A DNA stretch of 64,000 nt from NCBI GenBank assembly GCA_034440575.1, contig JAOTOL010001656.1, positions 1,364,501-1,428,500 of the forward strand. The letters are read 5' to 3'. Under the pieces are notes generated by a model. The model did not search any database. It was given only the letters and a program-made list of their open reading frames with translations, and was not told the DNA's origin. The stretch is from Imbricaverruca yamaguchii (taxonomy: Eukaryota > Arthropoda > Thecostraca > Neoverrucidae). The position numbers and the translations under genes were made by a program. How positions within the stretch are numbered: the first letter of the stretch is position 1; the number at the start of each line of letters is the position of its first letter. Of the stretch, positions 47,560-61,400 are shown piece after piece.

Positions 47560-48118
47560 GGAGGGATGACTGTGGACGTGACGGACGTTTGGTACGGCGT
47601 CAGGAGGGACTGACTGTGGACGTGTCGGACGTTTGGTACGGCGTCAGGAGGGACTGACTGTGGACGTGACGGACGTTTGGTACGGCGTCAGGAGGGACTG
47701 ACTGTGGACGTGTCGGACGTTTGGTACGGCGTCAGGAGGGACTGACTGTGGACGTGTCGGACGTTTGGTACGGCGTCAGGAGGGACTGACTGTGGACGTG
47801 TCGGACGTTTGGTACGGCGTCAGGAGGGACTGACTGTGGACGTGACGGACGTTTGGTACGGCGTCAGGAGGGACTGACTGTGGACGTGTCGGACGTTTGG
47901 TACGGCGTCAGGAGGGACTGACTGTGGACGTGACGGACGTTTGGTACGGCGTCAGGAGGGACTGACTGTGGACGTGACGGACGTTTGGTACGGCGTCAGG
48001 AGGGACTGACTGTGGACGTGACGGACGTTTGGTACGGCGTCAGGAGGGACTGACTGTGGACGTGACTGACGTTTGGTACGGCGTCAGGAGGGACTGACTG
48101 TGGACGTGTCGGTCGATA
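47560..48118. repeat. 44-bp minisatellite, about 13 copies with two main variants
   Basis: The unit is GGAGGGACTGACTGTGGACG plus TGACGGACGTTTGGTACGGCGTCA. Copies are identical except for one position (GTGACGG or GTGTCGG) and one GTGACTG copy near the end. The unit is not a multiple of three, and accordingly no long frame appears. Confidence 0.95.
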
Positions 48119-48369
48119 GTAGCTGGTGTGAGCAGGGGTCTGTCAAAATGTTTGGCAAGAGGGCTCAAATGGTCTCCATCTCAGCTTGATAACGCATACC
48201 CCATGGGCCATGGGTCGAGGAGAAACATCACGGGGAAGGGGCCCACCGCCAAATATTTGGTAAGTTGCACCCCTGGGTGCATGCTGTTAGTGATACGACT
48301 GGAATATTATAAGTATCATAGCTGGTGATTGTTTCACACTTCGCGGCATACGATCACATTTGGGAGAAT

Positions 48370-48848
48370 GGGGCGTGACAGCGTGACAGCACTTCCCACC
48401 ATGTGAAGGCTGACAATAGGGCGTGACAGCGTGACAGCACTCCCCACCATGTGGAGGCTGGCAGTGGGGCGTGACAGCGTGACAGCACTCCCCACCATGT
48501 GGAGGCTGATAATGGGGCGTGACAGCGTGACAGCACTCCCCACCATGTGGAGGCTGGCAGTGTGGCGTGACAGCGTGACAGCACTCCCCACCATGTGGAG
48601 GCTGATAATGGGGCGTGACAGCGTGACAGCACTTCCCACCATGTGGAGGCTGGAAATGGGACGTGACAGCGTGACAGCACTCCCCGCCATGTGGAGACTG
48701 GCAGTGGGGCGTGACAGCGTGACAGCACTCCACACCATATGGAGGCTGACAATGGGGCGTGACAGCGTGACAGCACTCCCCACCATGTGGAGGCTGACAA
48801 TGGGGTGTGACAGCGTGACAGCACTCCTCACCATGTGGAGGCTGACAA
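48370..48848. repeat. 48-bp minisatellite, ten copies
   Basis: The unit is GGGGCGTGACAGCGTGACAG plus CACTCCCCACCATGTGGAGGCTGACAAT. The spacing is exactly 48 bp (for example 48421 and 48469), with scattered single-base variants. The repeated MWRLxxGRDSVTALPT and reverse-strand ECCHAVTPHCQPPHGG frames arise from this. Confidence 0.95.
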
Positions 48849-51800
48849 AAATCGTACGCGTCTTTAAAACGTTTATAAAAGTTTCTGTCGTGCGTGAGAG
48901 AGTGCGGCATAGCGAGCAACAAAAACTTCGATGGTTGCACCAAGCTTACATACGCACCAAAGAGACCGTTATCTGTATGTATCCTTCACCTTAATCAATC
49001 ATATGCATGATTTGGAAGTTTGTGCAACAGAACAGCCATACCAGTATTTTCCCTTGTGCCATACTTCCGGTTCAGGAGCTGAAGGTTCCTAGGAAGTGTA
49101 GTTCAGACACTGTGGTTCTTTCGGCATATCCCAACTAAGTCGGGAGCGCGAGCAGTAGTATAACTAGTGAGGCGGGAGTAGCATAACTCATTAAGTATAA
49201 CATGTCACTTGTGAATGAGACCTAGGTAAGTGACGTTTTTAGTGATGGCACAAATGTGCTACGCTGTTTTCTGAGGGGTTCAGTTCGCATGTCACTGGTT
49301 CGTAGTGAAGGATATTGACGCAATGACGTCAGCACCGAAGGAGGGGGCATCAGGACACGTGCCCCTCCCTCCAGGCAAGTTAAGCCCCCAACTCGTGGGG
49401 AAAGGAGCCTGACCACCTATTTGCTGTGGACGTGGCCTAGAGTCGATTGCCCTGCACTCTCTGACTGCTTGCCCCGAGGGGCACTAGTGGAGTGTTTTTA
49501 AAGTCTTTTGAGAATAACATACGGTGCTTTTGCATGGCCTTTTGATTTTCAGGTAGTGATTTTTTCCACATATTCCAATAGGCACTGTTGAATGTCTAGA
49601 ACCTGGGTGATGCTCAATCACTCTTGAGCGGTATGCTCAAGCATCATCACCTGTTAACACTAAAGCTTCCCCAATGCCCTGTGGGGGTGGGGGCGGATGC
49701 AGACGGCAGCGCGTGGGAATGTGCGATGTGCCCCTCCGGCTAGGAAAGGCGGTGTACGATGTGCCCTTCCGGCTAAGAAAGGCGCCGTTCAGGAAGGATC
49801 GAGTTCGCCCTATTCATCCACAGCCAATCTGATTTTTTGTTCAGTCAATGTTGCCCCTTTTATATCAGAAAGCGCCACTTCGGAATGCTCCAGTGATTCC
49901 TTCCCCAGTTGAACGACTTTTTTCCGCCGAAGGCGCTCCGAGAATTGTGCCCCTCTCAATGCGAATTCCTGGATCCCCTCCCATGCTCCAAAGTCCTGAG
50001 CGCGCCCGACATAAAATGCTGGTAACGGTCCTGAAATTACATATGGGTGCCAACCACGACCCCTTTGGTTTTTAGTTTGGGAATCAGAAGTTATTTAAGG
50101 TGTATGCCGATTTGTGCCGACAAATGAACCGTTTGGAAGCGTGCATTAATAACGTTATAATGCTTGTCGTAGTTTAGCCACTGTATTCGCGACTTCTCTT
50201 GCTACAGCAAGCACTGCCGTCCGGAATTATGTTGCACTCAATCCCAGCGTCCGCTATTTATTCGTCATTCCATATCTAATTTGTGTCTAGTAGGTGGCAT
50301 ATGAGCATATTTTTACCTATTTATCAATTCGATGCAATAGATATTCAAAGACGGGTACTACTCAAGGTCGTACAATACCCACTGGCATTGTACCTACTGT
50401 ATGAAAAGCCATAACTCGAGTTAAATCGCCTGCTGATACAATCTCCGATCTCTTATGATGTGGACGAAAATCGAAGATGTGTTCTTCCTGCAACACAGTC
50501 CAGATGAATCGAGAAATTGCATGGGGTATTGCGGTACTGCGGACATAGCCCATCGTGGATATTTAGCTTGATTACTAATGAAAAACTGAGGGTGGAGGCA
50601 GACAAGCACTGCCTATGGTATCACATTCCTTTATATGACAGTCATGCTTATGGGGATATGTGCATTGTTCGCGTGGGGCGAAGTAGCATGCTCGGCCGCT
50701 TTACCTGGATTCAAAACATCTCTCACCAACGACTGTTCATATGTTCACATGTAAGCAGCTTTCAGCCAATCAGAGATTGTTTTTTTCCGGCATGCATTCC
50801 ACAATTTCAGCATAGTTGCTTCATGTTCCGCAATTTCAGCAATGTGTTACGTTTCGACCTACCTACTGGACTCTGGTGTACACCAAGCGACACTCACATA
50901 CAGCTTGGTGTTTTGACCCACATGTAGGGGAAGGTGAGCTTTTGTTGGCCTCGACTGCAGCAGTTTGATGTGAACCGCGCCAACCAGGGGCCCCGGCGGC
51001 GTCATTATTGTCATCGGTTGCGGGAGATTTCTCCGCTCCGACGAGAGTGGTGCGATCTATTAGTGAGCAGGCTCCATGTGGGTGCAATCTGTCAGTGAGC
51101 AGGTGCCACGTGGGTGGGGCGCATTTCATTTTGGTATTTGATGTAGTTGTTTTGCTTTATTTTCACTTCCTTGCTTTATTTTCTCTTCGTACTCTTGCAC
51201 AGTAGCGGATCCACGATTTGGTCAAGGGCCCAGCCAAAATATTGGTGCCTCCTGAACGTTAGTGCCCCATCATGAACTTTTTGGGGACCGGGAGAGAGGG
51301 CGGAGTCTCCGAAAATATTTGGCCTGTATTGCGGGTATCATTGTGCCATAGCTGGTGTTGGTCCAAGTGGGTTTCGTGGCGTCGAGGCGGTTTCCCAGAG
51401 GGCTTCAGCAAGCAAAGAGTGCCCCTTAGTCAACTGAGAGGACTCAAGGGGCCCACTCAATGGAGCTCAGCCTACCAGAAGCTCTTAAAATGGCCGCCCC
51501 TGATCCCAGGGGACCTTGATATGGGGTCAGGACACTCTGGCCGCTAGAGGCCCTCCCCGTCGGCTCTTCGTTGGCTCAGTAGCCCTCTTTACTGGTGGGA
51601 CCCTTTCCATCAGCCCAGGTGCCCTTCCAACGACTCGGGCCACCCTCCGTCTTCCTGAAGACATTCACGTTCGTCCCTGGAAACTCATCGTCGACCCGCG
51701 GGCTCTCTTCATCGACACGGAACCCTCTCCATCGTCCCGGAGCCCCTTTCGTCGGCTCATGGGGCGTTCACTTGGGCCCAAGGGCCCTTCAAGTCGACCC

Positions 51801-52735
51801 TTGGGGAACTCACCGATCGCCCGGACGCCCCTGGAGCTCCGAATTTTTTGTTTGTTTCGGCACGATCTACGTTGAAGCTGAACATGTTCAACGGCTCTCT
51901 TTGGCTCCAAAGTGATCGAGGGGGCTATGATCCCATGCCAAGCACCTTGATTCATCACTGGTCCTATAAAATGGATGAAAATGTCGACTGCAAGATCGAG
52001 AACACTACTGCAACACACCAAAGCCCAACACAAGATGTCGTACAGCGCTTGTAAATCGACCTGATCGCGATTTGTGGTGCAAGATCACACCTGAATGACA
52101 CCATGTGCTCACTTCGTTGCACATACAAATGATCGTGTGTGTTTTATATGTGTGCTCTTCTATTGTATTTTATGTGTGCTCTTCTATTTTGTTATGTGTG
52201 TTTTCTATGTCCATATGTGGCTCTCAATATTTTGTCCCTTCACAAGACATCCCACGTGTCACATGTTTCTGAGATTTGCAAACTGCCTCTCCATCATGTT
52301 GATTGCTGCACCCAACTAGTGAACACGCCGCGAAGTGAGAGGCTCATGGAAGTATTCGCCCCTGTGTCGTTATAGGCGTACACGTTTTGCAAGATACCAG
52401 TGCCATTTTGCGTTATATTCTGTCGGTCCTCTCTCTTAGCGACTCCAAGCTTATCCTCCTCCGTTTTATTTTGGCGATTCCCTACAGCTGGGCATCCGTG
52501 GCGCTTCTCCGTCTCGTGTCACTCCAAAGTGTGACGGCGGCCCTCTACTGGTCCCCCCACTGGCGGCGGCCGGATGGTGTCTCGGGCCGCTGGCTACGCC
52601 TCTGACCACGTGTCCGTCAACCGTGCCGAACGATAAACACAGCTACAGCACCATCGACACGGTGTATGGATGCTGGCGGGGTAGTGACGGCTCGGCGTGC
52701 CTGCACTGCCTCGGCTGAGGCGGCACAGTGGCGGG
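48849..52735. other. Intergenic, no supported gene
   Basis: 49725-49790 holds a two-copy 30-bp repeat (GTRCGATGTGCCCYTCCGGC). 51545-51830 is a decayed repeat of GGNCCCTTCGTCGACCC-like words, similar in reverse complement to the GGACGAAAAGGAGGCCC minisatellites at 35.3 and 39.3 kb. Short frames elsewhere match nothing I know. Confidence 0.4.
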
Positions 52736-52736
52736 A

Positions 52737-55700
52737 CGGCTGGCCACTGCGCCATACAGGTCGCCGTCCTCCCGGCCACTGCGCCACACAGGCCGCCGCC
52801 CTCCCCGGCCACTGCACCACACAAGCCGCCGCCCTCTCCGGCCACTGCGCCACACAGGCCGCCGCCCTCCCCGGCCACTGCGCCATACAGGCCGCCGCCC
52901 TCTCCGGCTATCGAGCCACACAGGCCGCCGCCCTCCCCGGCCACTGCGCCACACAGGCCGCCGCCCTCCCCGGCCACTGCGCCATACAGGCCGCCGCCCT
53001 CTCCGGCTATCGAGCCACACAGGCCGCCACCCTCCCCGGCCACTGTGCCACACAGGCCGCCACCCTCCCGGCCACTGCACCACACAGGCCGCCGCCCTCC
53101 CCGGCCACTGCACCACACAAGCCGCCGCCCTCTCCGGCCACTGCGCCACACAGGCCGCCGCCCTCCCCGGCCACTGCGTCACACAGGCCGCCGCCCTCCC
53201 CGGCCACTGCGTCACACAGGCCGCCGCCATCCCCGGCCACTGCGCCACACAGGCCGCCGCCCTCCCCGGCCACTGCGCCACACAGGCCGCCGCCCTCCCC
53301 GGCCACTGCGCCATACAGGCCGCCGCCCTCTCCGGCTATCGAGCCACACAGGCCGCCACCCTCCCCGGCCACTGACCTCCTCGCCGCCCTCCCCGGCCTC
53401 CCCCCCGCCACACAGCGCCGCCCTCCCCGGCCACTGCACACAGGCCCGCCCCCCGGCCACTGCGCCACACAGGCCGCCGCCCCCGGCCACTGCGCCACAC
53501 AGGCCGCCGCCCTCCCGGCCACTGCGCCACACAGGCCGCCGCCCTCCCCGGCCACTGCGCCACACAGGCCGCCGCCCTCCCCGGCCACTGCGCCACACAG
53601 GCCGCCGCCCTCCCCGGCCACTGCGCCACACAGGCCGTCCTCCGGCCACTGCCACACAGGCGCCGCCCTCCCCGGCCACTGCGCCACAAGGCCGCCGCCT
53701 CCCGGCCACGCCACAGGCCGCCGCCTCCCGGCCACTGCCACCGCCACTCCCCCCCCCTGCACACAGGCCGCCGCCCTCCCGGCCACTGCGCCATACAGGC
53801 CGCCGCCTCTCCGGCTATCGAGCCACACAGGCCGCCGCCCTCCCCGGCCACTGCGCCACACAGGCCGCCGCCCTCCCCGGCCACTGCGCCACACAGGCCG
53901 CCGCCCTCCCGGCCACTGGCCACACAGGCCGCCGCCCTCCCCGGCCACTGCGCCACACAGGCCGCCGCCCTCCCCGGCCACTGCGCCACACAGGCCGCCG
54001 CCCTCCCCGGCCACTGCGCCACACAGGCCGCCGCCCTCCCCGGCCACTGCGCCACACAGGCCGCCGCCCCCTCCGGCCACTGCGCCACACAGGCCGCCGC
54101 CCTCCCCGGCCACTGCGCCACACAGGCCGCCGCCCTCCCCGGCCACTGCGCCACACAGGCCGCCGCCCTCCCCGGCCACTGCGCCACACAGGCCGCCGCC
54201 CTCCCCGGCCACTGCGCCACACAGGCCGCCGCCCTCCCCGGCCACTGCGCCACACAGGCCGCCGCCCTCCCCGGCCACTGCGCCACACAGGCCGCCGCCC
54301 TCCCCGGCCACTGCGCCACACAGGCCGCCGCCCTCCCCGGCCACTGCGCCACACAGGCCGCCGCCCTCCCCGCGCCACGCGCCCCCCCGCGCCGCCCCCC
54401 GGCCACTGCCACACGCGCCCTCCCGGCCCTCCACACAGGCCGCCGCCCCCCGGCCACTGGCCACACAGGCCGCCGCCCTCCCGGCCATGGCACACAGGCC
54501 GCCCCCCGGCCACTGGCCACACAGGCCGCCGCCCTCCCCGGCCACTGTGCCACACAGGCCGCCGCCCTCCCCGGCCACTGCGCCACACAGGCCGCCGCCC
54601 TCCCCGGCCACTGCGCCACACAGGCCGCCGCCCTCCCCGGCCACTGCGCCACACAGGCCGCCGCCCTCCCCGGCCACTGCGCCACACAGGCCGCCGCCCT
54701 CCCCGGCCACTGCGCCACACAGGCCGCCGCCCTCCCCGGCCACTGCGCCACACAGGCCGCCGCCCTCCCCGGCCACTGCGCCCACAGGCCGCCGCCCCCC
54801 TCCCGGCCACTGCGCCACACAGGCCGCCGCCCTCCCCGGCCACTGCGCCACACAGGCCGCCGCCCTCCCCGGCCACTGCGCCACACAGGCCGCCGCCCTC
54901 CCCGGCCACTGCGCCACACAGGCCGCCGCCTCCCCGGCCACTGCGCCACACAGGCCGCCGCCCTCCCCGGCCACTGCGCCACACAGGCCGCCGTCCTCCC
55001 CGGCCACTGCGCCACACAGGCCGTCCTCCCCGGCCACTGCGCCACACAGGCCGCCGCCCTCCCCGGCCACTGCGCCACACAGGCCGCCGCCCTCCCCGGC
55101 CACTGCGCCACACAGGCCGCCGCCCTCCCCGGCACGGCACACAGGCCGCCGCCCTCCCCGGCCACGGCCACACAGGCCGCCGCCGCCCCCCCGGCTACTG
55201 TGCCACACAGGCCGCCGCCCTCCCCGGCCACTGCGCCACACAGGCCGCCGCCCTCCCCGGCCACTGCGCCACACAGGCCGCCGCCCTCCCCGGCCACTGC
55301 GCCACACAGGCCGCCGCCGTCCTCCCCGGCTACTGTGCCACACAGGCCGCCGCCCTCCCCGCCCACTGCGCCACACAGGCCGCCGCCGTCCTCCCCGGCC
55401 ACTGCGCCACACAGGCCGCCGCCCTCCCCGGCCACTGCGCCACACAGGCCGCCGCCCTCCCCGGCCACTGGCCACACAGGCCGTCCCCGCGCCGCCGCCT
55501 CCCCGGCCACTGCCACGGCCGCCGCCCTCCCCGGCCACTGCGCCCACACGCGCCGCGCCTCCCCGGCCACTGCGCCACACAGGCCGCCGCCCCCCCGGCC
55601 ACTGCGCCACACAGGCCGCCGCCCTCCCCGGCCACTGCGCCACACAGGCCGCCCCCCCGGCCACTGCGCCACACAGGCCGCCGCCCTCCCCGGCCACTGC

Positions 55701-56195
55701 GCCACACAGGCCGCCGCCCTCCCCGGCCACTGTGCCAACAGGCCGCCGTCCTCCCCGGCCACTGCGCCACACAAGCCGCCGTCCTCCCCGGCCACTGCGC
55801 CACACAGGCCGCCGCCCTCCCCGGCCACTGCGCCACACAGGCCGCCGCCCTCCCCGGCCACTGCGCCACACAGGCCGCCGCCCTCCCCGGCCACTGCGCC
55901 ACACAGGCCGCCGCCCTCCCCGGCCACTGCGCCACACAGGCCGCCGCCCTCCCCGGCCACTGCGCCACACAGGCCGCCGTCCTCCCCGGCCGCTGCGCCA
56001 CACAGGGCGCCGCCCTCCCCGGCCACTGCGCCACACAGGCCGCCGCCCTCCCCGGCCACTGCGCCACACAGGCCGCCGCCGTCCTCCCCGGCCACTGCGC
56101 CACACAGGCCGCCGCCGTCCCCGGCCACTGCGCCACACAGGCCGCCGCCCTCCCCGGCCACTGCGCCACACAGGCCGCCGCCCTCCCCGGCCGCG
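52737..56195. repeat. 33-bp GC-rich minisatellite, about 105 copies (3.5 kb)
   Basis: The unit is CCGCCGCCCTCCCCGGCCAC plus TGCGCCACACAGG. Variants include CCATACAGG, TCTCCGGCTATCGAGCCACA and GCCGTCCTCC. Irregular, shortened units cluster at 53390-53760, 54370-54520, 55130-55200 and 55490-55560. The unit is a multiple of three without stops, so frames of up to about 1180 codons lie open on both strands; in one the product is (PPPSPATAPHR)n. By themselves these are not genes. Confidence 0.96.
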
Positions 56196-56285
56196 GCGCA
56201 GCTGATCCAGGCATCGTCCAGTCGCATGAGTGCAGTGTGGGGTAAAAAGTCGGACGACGAAGCCGCTTCCGGGACTCGTGTTTGA
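56196..56285 (+). other. Unique open extension after the 33-bp array
   Basis: The plus frame that reads PPPSPATAPHR in the last part of the array continues for about 30 codons of unique sequence (AAQLIQASSSRMSAVWGKKS, then DDEAASGTRV) to a TGA at 56283. The composition is protein-like. It is the only unique sequence that would support translation of the array; I do not recognise it. Confidence 0.25.
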
Positions 56286-56510
56286 AAGGATGTCCGTCTC
56301 CATCACGGTGTGAGGTTTATTGGTCTGAGTTATCGTGTTATTTGTGGGCGGTAATTGTCCACGTCTGGCCCATGCGCCATAAAACTCACACAACCAACTT
56401 ATAATTAACGTGTTGTTTGTGCCTAGCGTACAGGAAATTAACAATGTATTTGTTTTGCATGAAATATATTCAATGTATACTCAAGACCAACTGAAACGAA
56501 GCATGAAGGT

Positions 56511-56610
56511 TTCAGGGTAGGATGCTGGTCCCCGAACCGAAAGGTTGTGGGATCTGGTCCCACCTGTCGCCGCTCTTCGCCCACCATTCGGACTGGGGTG
56601 ATTGGCGACG
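56511..56610 (+). mobile_element. tRNA-derived SINE, copy C
   Basis: AACCGAAAGGTTGTGGGATC, then CCCACCTGTCGCCGCTCTTC and GCCCACCATTC, parallels copies A and B in the same order (anticodon-arm-like AACCGAAAGGTT, box B region, CTACTCTTCGCC block). The most diverged copy. Confidence 0.5.
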
Positions 56611-56980
56611 ATATATGGTCAATCCATTCGATGCATCGTAAAACTGACAACCAGCCGGAATCTAACCATACAAACGTGCGTCGATACAATCTGTCGGCTA
56701 TAAAATGTCACCTGTAAATGCCCGATAATTGAGTGCTCACCAGGCAACCAACCCTTAGGGCGGGCCGGGCGAATGCTGCGTATCAAAAAGACACTCTAGT
56801 AACCACGCAACGAAAAACAGAGGATGTATAATGGTCAGTGTGGCAGTCGTACCTTTGCGATACTCCTGATAATTTGGTTGACTTTTGGGAGTACGGTATG
56901 AAATCGGTGGTGGTAGTGATCATCGGTTTTACGACACATCGACCGCTTAGTCACGTAGCACCGCAAATATCTCACACTGA

Positions 56981-57075
56981 TTGGTCGCGGGCGAAGAGTA
57001 GTGACAGGTAAGACTCGAACCCACAATCTTTCGATTGCGAGACGGGCAACCTAGCCCCAGACTACTCGCCCCCTG
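56981..57075 (-). mobile_element. tRNA-derived SINE, copy B
   Basis: On the minus strand: box-A-like CTGGGGCTAGGTTGCCC, CTCGCAATCGAAAGATTG, box B GGGTTCGAGTCTTACC, then GTCACTACTCTTCGCCCGCG and ACCAATCAG. The internal RNA polymerase III promoter pattern and the shared non-tRNA part with copy A support a SINE rather than a tRNA gene. Confidence 0.7.
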
Positions 57076-57104
57076 ACATGAGATCGGTGGCGTGGATCGG
57101 CCGT

Positions 57105-58135
57105 GTGGCTGTGCTGTGTCCAGACCCCAGCGGCCGTGTGATTGTGCTGTGTCCAGACCCCAGCGGCTGTGTGGCTGTGCTGTGTCCAGACCCCAGCGGC
57201 CGTGTGGCTGTGCTGTGTCCAGACCCCAGCGGCCGTGTGGCTGTGCTGTGTCCAGACCCCAGCGGCCGTGTGGCTGTGCTGTGTCCAGACCCCAGCGGCC
57301 GCGTGGCTGTGTTGTGTGTCCGGCCCCAGCGGCTGTGTGGCTGTGCTGTGTCCAGACCCCAGCGGCCGTGTGGCTGTGCTGTGTCCAGACCCCAGCGGCC
57401 GCGTGGCTGTGCTGTGTCCAGCCCCCAGCGGCCGTGTGGCTGTGCTGTGTCCAGACCCCAGCGGCCGTGTGGCTGTGCTGTGTCCAGACCCCAGCGGCCG
57501 TGTGACTGTGCTGTGTCCAGACCCCAGCGACCGTGTGGCTGTGCTGTGTCCAGACCCCAGCGGCCGTGTGGCTGTGTTGTGTGTCCAGACCCCCAGCGGC
57601 CGCGTGGCTGTGTTGTGTGTCCAGACCCCAGCGGCCGTGTGGCTGTGTTGTGTGTCCAGACCCCAGCGGCCGTGTGGCTGTGCTGTGTCCAGACCCCAGC
57701 GGCCGTGTGGCTGTGCTGTGTCCAGACCCCAGCGGCCGTGTGGTTGTGTTGTGCAGCCCCCAGCGGCCGTGTGGTTGTGCTGTGTCCAGACCCCAGCGGC
57801 CGTGTGGCTGTGCTGTGTCCAGACCCCAGCGGCCGTGTGGCTGTGCTGTGTCCAGACCCCAGCGGCCGCGTGGCTGTGTTGTGTGTCCGGCCCCAGCGGC
57901 CGTGTGGCTGTGCTGTGTCCAGACCCCAGCGGCCGTGTGGCTGTGCTGTGTCCAGACCCCAGCGGCCGTGTGGCTGTGCTGTGTCCAGACCCCAGCGGCC
58001 GTGTGGCTGTGCTGTGTCCAGACCCCAGCGGCCGTGTGGCTGTGTTGTGTGTCCGGCCCCAGCGGCCGTGTGGCTGTGCTGTGTCCAGACCACAGCGGCT
58101 GTGTCGCTGTGTTGTGTCCGGCCCCAGCGGTATGC
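57105..58135. repeat. Second 33-bp minisatellite, about 31 copies
   Basis: The unit is GTGTGGCTGTGCTGTGTCCA plus GACCCCAGCGGCC, unrelated to the 52.7-kb array. Variants include CGCGTGGCTGTGTTGTGTGT and CCGGCCCCAG. Open frames on both strands (CGCAVSRPQRP, HSTATRPLGSG) result from the unit length. Confidence 0.95.
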
Positions 58136-58419
58136 TCGGTATCAGGTTGATGGCGTCTCTTACATAAACGGTAGGTCGTGGAACCGTTCCCTGGCGTGAG
58201 GTCGTGGTAGGTCGTGGAACCGTCATGTACTGGATGGAAGAACAGTTGTAGGTGCGTACTGAGAAGATACCAGTCGGAAGATGATCAATGTATAAACGGG
58301 CTGAGCCATTATGTCGGAAGGATTCATAACAGCAAGGTCGCTGAATGAATAGCATCGCTATTATTTCAATATATATATTGTTAAAGACATCAGCATATCT
58401 TGCTTTGAAAAGTGTTTCA

Positions 58420-59051
58420 TACATCTTTCCAACTCCCGGATTGTTTGTATCGGCTCTTCACTTAGGCCGTAAAGTATTCGTCCGATATCATTAATTCATT
58501 CTTAACGTTTCAGTGTAATTTCATCATTTTCAAAAGATTATCTCGGCTTTCATCTAGCTATCACAGTTCGCACCAAGCTGCAACAACAAAAAAAATGGTC
58601 ACAATTAAATCATTTTAGAGTATATGATCACACCTATCGTCACAAGCGCCTTTGGACAAAAATGCTAGTCTAAGCTTGCATTTCGAAAACATACACCACG
58701 TACATAGCACACACTGTGGAACTGTTCACCGGATGAAATTATTGAACAATTCAAGCGCTATGCATGACCGTATGTGCAGGTTCAGTGCAGGATCTTGTTC
58801 CCGGATTAAAGTTGCCTCGAGAATGCTCATACATCGCTGGTCCGATGTTGCTCTAAAATGAGTTACTTCTGACCACTTTTTTGTTTGTTCCAGATTGGTG
58901 TGAACTGTGATAGCTAGATGAATGCCGACATAATCTTTTGAAAATGGTGAAAGTACAACGAAATATTACGAATAAATTAATGATATCGGACGAATATTTT
59001 ACGACCTAAATGAAGAGAAGACGTGAACAATCCGGGAGCTGGGAAGATGTA
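58420..59051. mobile_element. Foldback element with ~200-bp terminal inverted repeats
   Basis: The left arm (58420 to about 58620) and right arm (about 58849 to 59051) are inverted copies. Shared words include CTCCCGGATTGTT, ATTCGTCCGATATCATTAAT, CATTTTCAAAAGATTAT, TTCATCTAGCTATCACAGTT and CTCTAAAATGA. The centre (about 230 bp) shows no transposase. Both ends lie at TA (caTAcatc and gatgTAca), compatible with a TA target but not proven. Confidence 0.85.
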
Positions 59052-59134
59052 CAAAAAAAACTTATCAAATTATAATATCCTTCGGTTTTTTAGCAAAACA
59101 TGCCAAGGTGAAAATATACTGCCAAGATAATAAA

Positions 59135-59140
<6 letters not shown>

Positions 59141-59221
<81 letters not shown>
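59141..59221. repeat. TA microsatellite
   Basis: Pure (TA)n of about 80 bases just right of the foldback element. Confidence 0.97.
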
Positions 59222-59226
<5 letters not shown>

Positions 59227-59287
59227 CAGTAGTTTGGAAGCAGATATATATGGATTTACAGGTTTCTTTGAATACGACTGAGCTTAG

Positions 59288-59345
<58 letters not shown>

Positions 59346-59430
59346 AGTGGTTTGGAAGCAGATTATTGGATATGCAGGTTTCGTTGAATACGACTGCGAG
59401 TTTAGCGGATATATATATATACATATATAA
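59222..59430. repeat. Tandem segment carrying a second TA tract
   Basis: AGTTTGGAAGCAGATATATATGG... with GAATACGACTGAGCTTAGCG (59230-59291), then (TA)n 59290-59342, then a second copy GGTTTGGAAGCAGAT...GAATACGACTGCGAGTTTAGCG (59348-59410) and a further short TA tract. A unit of about 115 bp with variable TA length. Confidence 0.8.

Positions 59431-61400
<1,970 letters not shown>

Noticed and set aside
48287..48994. Cys/His-rich frame (ECCHAVTPHCQPPHGG repeats) resembling zinc fingers
   Set aside because: The 48-bp array generates the periodic Cys and His. The spacing is not that of a C2H2 finger, and two other frames are equally open.
52666..56444. Open frames of 963-1182 codons on both strands
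   Set aside because: A 33-bp unit without stops keeps the frames open; only a 30-codon unique tail on the plus strand is kept as a weak lead.
57005..57075. A functional tRNA gene on the minus strand
   Set aside because: Boxes A and B are present but the acceptor and D-arm pairing is poor, and the downstream non-tRNA part is shared with other copies, which fits a SINE.
57051..58424. Frames of 341-457 codons (HSTATRPLGSG or CGCAVSRPQRP repeats)
   Set aside because: By-product of the second 33-bp array; the flanks show no coding signal.
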